Shown: positions 55,940 to 64,000 of the stretch, piece by piece
How the letters are laid out: each line of letters opens with the position of its first letter
Numbering within the stretch: position 1 is the first letter of the stretch
Assembly: GCF_003610455.1 (NCBI RefSeq)
Contig: NZ_RAQK01000002.1
Coordinates: 744,001-808,000 of the forward strand
Length of the DNA stretch: 64,000 nucleotides
Reading direction: 5' to 3'
Source: Sulfitobacter guttiformis
GTDB taxonomy: Bacteria > Pseudomonadota > Alphaproteobacteria > Rhodobacterales > Rhodobacteraceae
The notes under the pieces: model-generated
Seen by the model: the letters and a program-made list of their open reading frames with translations, nothing else
Databases searched by the model: none
What the model was told of the DNA's origin: nothing
Position numbers and translations under genes: made by a program

Positions 55940-56158
55940 GAGGTTCTCCTTATTTTACAAAATTAGGCGGGACAAAACCAAATTCAAATTTCCCGATGCT
56001 GGCCAGAAACATCTCACTTACGTGGCTACACTTTAAAACGGCCCACGGGACTGCTGCAGATCAATCCAGCAGCACCTCTATCCTGCTACTTCGGAGACAA
56101 CCGCTGGAGACCCCTAAAGCCCGATGAACTTTTCCCTAGTCAAATACTGGAGACACTC

Positions 56159-56746
56159 ATGACCACAAGCACCGACAAACATCCGTTCGCACCCGGTATC
56201 CGGCGCGACCACAACGTGATGGTCGCCCTTGGTATCTTGATGATCGTTGCGGGGTTCGCGGCCATTGCATTTCCCTTCTTCAGCAGCCTTGGTGTTGTCT
56301 GGGTGGCAGGTGTAATGCTGATCATTGCCGGTATCGCGCAAGGCTTCAGCGCATTCAGTTTCCCGAAAGGGGGCGGTGTTTTTCTCGGGCTCGTCGTCGC
56401 ATCCCTATGGCTGATTGCAGGCTTCTATCTCCTGATGCAACCGCTGGAAGGGGTGTTCATCCTGACCGTGGTCGTCGCCGTCGTCTTTGTCTCCGAAGGG
56501 TTCATCAAGACCATCCTTTCTTTGCAGATGCGTCCCCTTGCAGGATCAGGATGGCTGCTTTTCAATGGCGTTGTCTCTGTCCTCTTTGGCCTGATGCTCT
56601 GGGCACAACTGCCGTCATCCGCCCTTTGGGCGCTCGGCACACTTACGGGAATGAGCATCATGATTTCGGGCTGGACGCTTGTGATGATTCCCATCGCCCT
56701 GAGCAAAATGAGACGAAACCAGACATCGCAAGAACAACCTCTTTAA
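56159..56746 (+). CDS. HdeD/DUF308-family membrane protein
   Basis: A 195-residue protein of six helices in three hairpin pairs, for example VALGILMIVAGFAAIAFPFF and WLIAGFYLLMQPLEGVFILT. HdeD-like proteins are linked to acid resistance in E. coli, but their action is unknown. TTGCAGGAG is absent upstream; the AGTCAAATACTGGAG leader gives GGAG 8 bases before the ATG. A weak FNR-like motif (56051-56064) lies about 100 bases upstream. Confidence 0.85.
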   Translation: MTTSTDKHPFAPGIRRDHNVMVALGILMIVAGFAAIAFPFFSSLGVVWVAGVMLIIAGIAQGFSAFSFPKGGGVFLGLVVASLWLIAGFYLLMQPLEGVFILTVVVAVVFVSEGFIKTILSLQMRPLAGSGWLLFNGVVSVLFGLMLWAQLPSSALWALGTLTGMSIMISGWTLVMIPIALSKMRRNQTSQEQPL

Positions 56747-56780
56747 AACGAAAATCTGATCTGAATATCGCACTCCAGAT

Positions 56781-57149
56781 TTGGAGGCAGTCGTTTTTCA
56801 GGCAAAGACAAAGCCCGAGCACGACACTGATGTCAAAGCGTGGAGCACCTTAGATTCGGACCTCGGTGCTGAATGGCAGGGAATTAAGTACGCCGTTGAG
56901 ACCTATTGGAAAGCTGCCGGTGATAAATCCAACGACAAGTCGGTGCCCTATGCGGAAAGCTTCATGGCTCGGGCTGACGCACGACAAAAAGTACCGGCAG
57001 AAAAGGCAAGCCAGATCACGTAGACCGCCCAGATATTCCAGAAAGACCCCAAGACAGAGGGTGTAGCAGTGGTTGCACAGGCCGAACTTATCACTCTGGG
57101 TGCCGGCGCAAAATTGGACGGCATCAACACTGCGGGCGAGAGGCCCTAG
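56781..57149 (+). pseudogene. Broken small gene of unknown family
   Basis: An open frame (FQAKTKPEHDTDVKAWSTLD ... EWQGIKYAVETYWKAAG) is cut by TAG at 57021-57023 and continues in frame as TAQIFQKDPKTEGVAVVAQA to 57147-57149. There is no ATG or ribosome site at its 5' end, so the start is lost too. About 120 residues in all; family not recognised. Confidence 0.5.
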
Positions 57150-57370
57150 TCAGTGACCCGGTCGGTTTTGATGGAATCCCGCGCTGCCTTGGATACCACA
57201 AAGCCGAAAGCGCAGGCGGCGTTTTAGCTGCGGTGCAGAACGGCAAACCGACCTAGCGTCCGCTGACTATATTGACCCTCAAATGCTTCCACCAAGCAAA
57301 CGATTGATTGATGTGCTATAGTAGTATGGTCGGATTCCCGTGGTGTAGGCCGTCCGTCAGAGTGAGGCTT

Positions 57371-58819
57371 ATGTCCATCGAAATCATTTTTCAAATCCTG
57401 TTCAGCGCGTATCTCGTCCTCGTGACGGTCTTTTTGATCTCGGAAAACCGCGCGCCAAAATCAACTTTTGCGTGGATGCTGCTATTTATCATTTTGCCGA
57501 TTTTCGGATTGGTCATCTATCTGTTCGTAGGCCGCGGTTACCAAACGTTTGCGCGCCACCTTCATCTCAAACAGCAAGGTTCCACAGCAGATATTCGCGC
57601 CGTATTACAGGACGCAAGCGCCCAGCATGACGCGGCCCTTGCTCTGATGGAAAAGGAACAGTCTTTGGCAGCAAGGGTGGCGACACTGGTTAATTCAAAC
57701 GCGAGCTCACGTATTACCACATCTAACCGGATCGCCGTTCTTCAGGATGCTGAGGCGACATATCCGGTGCTTGTCGCGGCGATGGAGCAGGCCAAATCGT
57801 CAATCCATTTGAGTTTCTACATCTTGAACGATGACGTGTTCGGTAACGAGGTACTGACAGTGCTGATCAGGAAGGCATCCCAAGGGTTACACGTCCGTAT
57901 TCTCTTCGACCCGATCGGCAGCTTCAGAGGTCTGAGCCAGCGATACCTGCGCAACGCACGTGCCGCAGGTATCGAGATACACCCCTCTCCGTCGCTGTGG
58001 CAGGTGCAAGCGATTTCCTACCGCAACCACCGCAAGATTGCCGTGATCGACGGCAGCATAGGCTTTACCGGCGGCCTGAACATCGGAGACGAATACCTTG
58101 ATCCCCCGAAAGGATTCGACCGCTGGCGCGACACACATGTCCGGCTGACCGGCAGCGCCGTGTGGTCGCTGCAGGCGATATTCCTGACCGAATGGGAAAA
58201 TGCTACGGGCGAAATCCTTGATCCAGCCCACCTTTTCCCTGCAGTCTCACCACCTGATCGCACGGCCAACTTGCCCGTCCAGATCTGCCTGTCCGGCCCC
58301 GATACCTCATCTGCAGCAATCCGCCAGCTGTATTTCGAGCTGATCGTATCTGCCAAGTCGCAGGTACTGATCCAGTCGCCCTTCTTTATTCTGGACGAGA
58401 CTTTGGCCGAAGCACTCAAACTCAAGGCGCTCTCGGGGGTCGATGTACAGGTAATGATTTCTCCCAACGGCCCAAGACAGTTTTTACCGTTCTGGGCGGC
58501 GAACACTTATGCCCTTGATGTCGCGCGAGCAGGGGTAAAAGTGCACCATTACACCGCAGGGTTTATGCACGCCAAGACAGTTTGTGTAGACGGTGAAATC
58601 AGCTCGATCGGATCGGCAAATTGGGACATCCGGTCCTTCAGCATCAACTATGAGTTAACGGCTGTAATCTATGACGGCGACGTATCACAACAGCTCGTCG
58701 AGGCCTTCGGGCGTGATCTGGTAGACTGCAGGCCTTTTGACGTAGAGCGGTATCAGTCTCTTGGGCACCTACTGCGGTTCCGCGACAGCGTTGCCAGGCT
58801 GGCGTCACCTTTGCTCTAA
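57371..58819 (+). CDS. cls: Cardiolipin synthase (phospholipase D superfamily)
   Basis: A 482-residue membrane enzyme joining two phosphatidylglycerols into cardiolipin. Two N-terminal helices (IIFQILFSAYLVLVTVFLIS and FAWMLLFIILPIFGLVIYLF) precede two HxK(x)4D catalytic motifs: NHRKIAVIDG near residue 221 and HAKTVCVDG near 399. ATG 57371 follows GTGAGG; the frame from 57308 lacks support. It overlaps the convergent next gene by 4 bases. Confidence 0.9.
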   Translation: MSIEIIFQILFSAYLVLVTVFLISENRAPKSTFAWMLLFIILPIFGLVIYLFVGRGYQTFARHLHLKQQGSTADIRAVLQDASAQHDAALALMEKEQSLAARVATLVNSNASSRITTSNRIAVLQDAEATYPVLVAAMEQAKSSIHLSFYILNDDVFGNEVLTVLIRKASQGLHVRILFDPIGSFRGLSQRYLRNARAAGIEIHPSPSLWQVQAISYRNHRKIAVIDGSIGFTGGLNIGDEYLDPPKGFDRWRDTHVRLTGSAVWSLQAIFLTEWENATGEILDPAHLFPAVSPPDRTANLPVQICLSGPDTSSAAIRQLYFELIVSAKSQVLIQSPFFILDETLAEALKLKALSGVDVQVMISPNGPRQFLPFWAANTYALDVARAGVKVHHYTAGFMHAKTVCVDGEISSIGSANWDIRSFSINYELTAVIYDGDVSQQLVEAFGRDLVDCRPFDVERYQSLGHLLRFRDSVARLASPLL

Positions 58820-59514
58820 AGGAATGTAAATGTCGCGCTGACTGGCAAATGGTCCGATGCCTGCCGCGCTAAAGCGGTGCTATAGACCTGTGCGTCCAGC
58901 AGCTTCAATCCGCGCGTATGAAAAATTCGGTCAAACCGGATCATCGGCCAGCGCGTTGGAAATGTGGGGCCGCAGACGACTTCGTCTAGATGCGCATGGA
59001 GGGGAGAAAGGCTTGGTGGTGCCGAGCCCGCCGCGTTTAAATCCCCTGCCAACACGGTGGGACAAGCGGGATTGACGCAACCGGCCAGAAGCTGCGCCTG
59101 CCGCTTGCGCTGTGCAGGAACGAGGCCCAGGTGCGACTGGATCAAATCAAGCTTGCGGTGGCCCAAGCTGAGACGGGAGACGACCGCACCGCGTGGCTCC
59201 AACCCCGGCAGGGTGATTGGCTCTACTGAGTTCACCTCGACTCCAGCGCGCACCAGTAGCATGTTCCCATGCCAGCCCAGCCCGGGATCTTGGGGAGCAA
59301 CGTCTATGACAGTGAGGCCTGTCTGATCAAATAGATCCGCAGAGGAGAAGATGGCGCGGCGGCCTTTGAACCTCAGATCGCCTTCTTGCAGTATAACTAT
59401 GTCCGCCGACAATGCATTGAGCACTTCGACGATACGTTGGGGATTGCGTTTGCCATCGCGCCCGATTGCTTTGCGGATATTGTAGCTGGCAAAAGTGAAT
59501 TGATCATTCAACAT
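58816..59514 (-). CDS. Endonuclease/exonuclease/phosphatase (EEP) family protein
   Basis: A 232-residue EEP-fold hydrolase. The metal and catalytic residues are visible: TFASYNIRKAIG (Asn), VILQEGDLRF (Glu), LAGDLNAAG (Asp, Asn) and the C-terminal SDHLPVSATF (Asp, His). Such proteins cleave phosphodiesters of nucleic acids or lipids; the gene's pairing with cardiolipin synthase is common and hints at a lipid-related role. Confidence 0.86.
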   Translation of the reverse strand: MLNDQFTFASYNIRKAIGRDGKRNPQRIVEVLNALSADIVILQEGDLRFKGRRAIFSSADLFDQTGLTVIDVAPQDPGLGWHGNMLLVRAGVEVNSVEPITLPGLEPRGAVVSRLSLGHRKLDLIQSHLGLVPAQRKRQAQLLAGCVNPACPTVLAGDLNAAGSAPPSLSPLHAHLDEVVCGPTFPTRWPMIRFDRIFHTRGLKLLDAQVYSTALARQASDHLPVSATFTFL

Positions 59515-60123
59515 GGCGAAAGGTCTTGTCTGTCTTGCACAAAAATAAAAGGCTGGTGTTGGTTCTGCTGGCCACCAGTCAAATAAGAGCCAAGAAGAAA
59601 GGCTGCACCAGAGGGGCCCCTGCTTGATGCCCGCGGCGTGAGTTTAGATGCCGTATGAGCGACATCGACGGAAAAATATGTCCTTTTATCGACACCAACA
59701 AGCTGACTGCCAGAAGCGCAAACCCATTCCAGAGGACAGTAACGCCAGCGCTGTCCCGCCCCCCTTTCAGAGAGTCAAAAAAGCATAAGCAGTAAGGAAC
59801 CTCAAACCCCGACGACTGTCTATACAACCGGTCAAACCAAAGAGCGCCTGCATCAATCACATAGACGCGGCGTCCAACGCGCCCTTTTCAAGTGCGCGCT
59901 GTTTATCTTGGTGGAACGAACTCAACACCGCGACATCGCAGCAAAGGCTTCGCCAAGTCGCGGCATATCTATCCGCAACGCGGCCAGTCGCTGACATACG
60001 ATTTCGAACTCATTTGTAGTCGCACCGCTGGTGGTTTTTACTGATCCCTGCCATTGAAAGCTCCGCATTATTTAACTGAAAAAATTGGCACCTTGGCTGT
60101 GTAGCGGGCGTGAGCGCCAAAAC
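59515..60123. other. Spacer of about 610 bases, no firm gene
   Basis: A 48-codon minus frame at 59922-60068 (MRSFQWQGSV...) and a longer one at 59579-59860 show no ribosome site or known family. The region looks like decayed DNA. Confidence 0.4.
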
Positions 60124-60543
60124 CTATACGCGTACCGCGTCCGAGATCTTCTCGGTGGTATGGCCATCGAAAGCCTCGTCTGAGGCGTCCGCTTCGGTCT
60201 TGGTTTTCTGGACCAACTTATCACGGTGATGGGAGGGGCCGTAGATCGTATAGACCTTGAGCGGCTGATGGCCTGTGCAAATCAGATTGTGATGCGACCC
60301 TGCAGGTACCACAATTCCGCTGCCTGACTTTATTTTGTGCGCCTTACCGTCGATCACGACCCGCCCTTCCCCGTCCTCAATGCGAAAGAACTGGTCGGTG
60401 TCGGCATGGATTTCACCACCGATCTCCTGTCCGGGCTCAAGTGACATCAAAACCAGTTGAAGCTTTGACCCTGAATAGAGAACGCGGCGGAAATCCGTGT
60501 TTTCTTCCGTCAGTTCCTCAATATCTGCGACAAATCCGATCAT
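60124..60543 (-). CDS. Cupin-domain protein
   Basis: A 139-residue protein with one cupin barrel. Metal-site residues are visible in GGEIHADTDQFFRIEDGEG (His, His-equivalent Asp, Glu) and PAGSHHNLICTG. ATG 60543 follows AGGGGG; the frame upstream to 60606 has no site. It is divergent from the N-ATPase operon, sharing the FNR-like palindrome between them. Confidence 0.85.
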   Translation of the reverse strand: MIGFVADIEELTEENTDFRRVLYSGSKLQLVLMSLEPGQEIGGEIHADTDQFFRIEDGEGRVVIDGKAHKIKSGSGIVVPAGSHHNLICTGHQPLKVYTIYGPSHHRDKLVQKTKTEADASDEAFDGHTTEKISDAVRV

Positions 60544-60615
60544 AATAACCCCCTGAAACAGCTTCGCCTCCGTTGGCGATATACTGGCATCTGACGCTAA
60601 AATCACCGCGCGCGC

Positions 60616-62591
<1,976 letters not shown>

Positions 62592-62595
<4 letters not shown>

Positions 62596-62885
62596 GGTCA
62601 AAGAACAACCCCGAACCCGAAGATGACCCGCTGATCACCCAGATCCGCCTGCGTCGCGAACGGCGCGATCGCTGGCTGCGGGAGGGCGATATGTCCGTTG
62701 GTCGTCGCCTCGCCCAGATTGGCGTTCTAGGCTGGATATTTGTTGCACCAACATTGGCGGGCCTGTTTCTTGGCCGCTGGATCGATGCGCGCTTGGGCAG
62801 CGGTATATTCTGGAGCGCCCCGCTCATGGCAATAGGGCTTTGCCTTGGCGGCTGGACAGCATGGAAATGGATGAACGCGCGATGA
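62592..62885 (+). CDS. atpQ: N-ATPase AtpQ subunit (AtpI/AtpZ-like)
   Basis: A 97-residue protein with a GTG start overlapping the atpC stop, a basic N-terminal half (IRLRRERRDRWLREGD) and two helices (IGVLGWIFVAPTLAGLFLG, and FWSAPLMAIGLCLGGWTAW). The AtpI/AtpZ-like pattern and place in the operon identify it. Thought to aid assembly or ion supply. Confidence 0.85.
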
Positions 62886-63172
62886 TTGATCTGGCATCCC
62901 TTCCACTATTCATTACCCTCACCGCCTGTTTTCTTAGCGGATGGCTCATCGGGTACGCGTATTTCCGCGCCCTGCGAGAGACCACAAGACTGATCGTGAA
63001 CGAGGGTAAGCCGCTTTTAGCCCTCGCTCTAACCTTGGGCCGGATTTCTCTCCTAATTGCAGGGTTTTATATCGCAGTTCTTGTCGGAGCGCTTGCCTTG
63101 CTCGCAACTCTTGGCGGGCTGCTTTGTGCCAAGACGTTGATGCTGCACCGGACGCAGAGGGGCACAATATGA
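62882..63172 (+). CDS. atpR: N-ATPase AtpR subunit
   Basis: A 96-residue protein of three helices (FITLTACFLSGWLIGYAYF and two later). AtpR is unique to N-ATPase operons; it carries Arg residues proposed to interact with the c ring. ATGA overlaps occur on both sides. Confidence 0.85.
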   Translation: MIDLASLPLFITLTACFLSGWLIGYAYFRALRETTRLIVNEGKPLLALALTLGRISLLIAGFYIAVLVGALALLATLGGLLCAKTLMLHRTQRGTI

Positions 63173-63873
63173 ATTCCCCATTGGATTCCATCCCACTGTT
63201 TTACCTTGGCCCCGTACCAATCACGCAGGCCGTTCTAACGACATGGGCGATTATGGTGATCCTTGTCACAGGGTCCTATCTACTCACGCGGCGGCTGACC
63301 TTTGTTCCGGGCAGGCGGCAGGCCACACTGGAACTCATTGTCGCTACGATGGACACCCAAATCCGCGAGACAAGCGGTGCAGCACCTGCCCCCTACCGCG
63401 GCTTTATCGGCACGCTGTTCTTGTTCATCCTCGTGGCCAACTGGGCTTCGCTGATCCCTGGGATCGAGCCGCCAACAGCACAATTGGAGACCGACGCCGC
63501 ACTTGCCGTACTCGTGTTTCTGTCTGTGATCTGGTTCGGCGTACGTGGCGCAGGTGTGGGCGGCTACCTCAGATCATTTGCTGCGCCTAATGTGATAATG
63601 ATTCCGCTCAACATGCTTGAGAGCGTCACCCGCGTTTTTTCAATGTTCGTGCGCCTTTTCGGCAATGTTATGAGCGGCGTTTTCATTATTGGCATTGTCG
63701 CCTCACTGGCGGGTCTGCTGGTACCGATCCCGCTCATGGCGCTCGATCTGCTGACCGGGCTGGTACAGGCCTATATTTTTGCTGTTCTCGCGATGGTGTT
63801 CATATCCTCCACGATCGAGGACGGTCTGCCAGAAGCCAGCGATACCAAACCCAAACCTAAAAAGGATTCCTGA
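63169..63873 (+). CDS. atpB: N-ATPase subunit a
   Basis: A 234-residue membrane subunit. The essential Arg lies in FVRLFGNVMSGVFIIG near residue 163. Preceding it is NMLESVTRVFSM. It forms the ion channels against the c ring. Start ATG 63169 overlaps the atpR stop; a longer frame from 63124 is a shadow. Confidence 0.9.
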   Translation: MNSPLDSIPLFYLGPVPITQAVLTTWAIMVILVTGSYLLTRRLTFVPGRRQATLELIVATMDTQIRETSGAAPAPYRGFIGTLFLFILVANWASLIPGIEPPTAQLETDAALAVLVFLSVIWFGVRGAGVGGYLRSFAAPNVIMIPLNMLESVTRVFSMFVRLFGNVMSGVFIIGIVASLAGLLVPIPLMALDLLTGLVQAYIFAVLAMVFISSTIEDGLPEASDTKPKPKKDS

Positions 63874-64000
63874 TGGATTACGTCCCCCTTGCCAGCATTT
63901 TTTGTGCGGCCTTCGCAGTTGCCTTTGGCGCCATCGGCCCCGCCCTCGCCGAAGGCCGTGCTGTTGCGGCTGCAATGGATGCCATCGCACGCCAGCCAGA
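63873..64000 (+). CDS. atpE: N-ATPase subunit c, 3' end outside the window
   Basis: The first 42 codons of the c subunit. The first helix is followed by GPALAEGRAVAAAMDAIARQ and PE, the polar loop. At the place where Na+-binding c rings carry Gln (GxGQG) this one has Glu (LAEG), as I recall for N-ATPases. The second helix with the ion-binding carboxylate is beyond base 64000. Confidence 0.88.
   Translation, partial: MDYVPLASIFCAAFAVAFGAIGPALAEGRAVAAAMDAIARQP

Overview
This 64 kb window looks like a chromosomal or large-replicon segment of a marine alphaproteobacterium of the Roseobacter group (Rhodobacteraceae). The grounds are gene content and order: a membrane formate dehydrogenase with the accessory set typical of that family, TRAP and peptide ABC uptake systems, BCCT and RTX genes, a UGSC-type selenoprotein, and the start of an N-ATPase operon. 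No rRNA, tRNA or CRISPR was seen. The assignment is inference from gene families; no search was run.

Layout. 1-9.9 kb: the 3' part of a UGSC-family protein whose frame is interrupted by one TGA followed at once by Gly-Ser-Cys and a short hairpin, so it is probably a selenoprotein; then an SMP-30-type lactonase, an EamA exporter and a peptide-type ABC operon with two tandem binding-protein genes, the second broken by a TAA. 10-15.1 kb: an RTX protein and a TadE/TadE/TadG trio, all on the minus strand. 15.7-24.6 kb: a stand-alone AceE-like thiamine-diphosphate enzyme, a GAF histidine kinase, a ygiB/ygiC-like pair, a BCCT transporter and a YiiX-like hydrolase. 24.9-30.9 kb: a Na+/H+ antiporter with a cyclic-nucleotide-type domain and a TRAP operon.

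31.4-44 kb is the formate dehydrogenase region. On the minus strand, in transcription order, it holds a BPL/LplA-like protein, DUF6505, DUF6352, DUF3305, DUF3306, a TorD-like chaperone, a small Tat-signal protein, the alpha, beta and gamma subunits, an Mrp/ApbC ATPase and a 51-residue membrane protein. A divergent polyferredoxin gene lies at the other end. The catalytic ligand of the alpha subunit is Cys, not Sec.

44.5-64 kb is more fluid. It carries an IS3-family remnant, AT-rich spacer, a dead DevBCA/MacAB-like exporter and a broken small gene, mixed with intact stress genes: two universal stress proteins, DUF3775, Nnr, CbpM/CbpA, CIA30, HdeD, cardiolipin synthase, an EEP-family hydrolase and a cupin. 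It ends in the N-ATPase operon (atpD-C-Q-R-B-E...). Several of these genes have FNR-like TTGAT-N4-ATCAA palindromes upstream, including a pair arranged as a 16-bp inverted repeat between the cupin gene and atpD. This suggests a low-oxygen-responsive stress and ion-homeostasis island. The strongest items for follow-up are the UGSC recoding site, the FNR-like motif series and the uncharacterised accessory genes of the formate dehydrogenase cluster.
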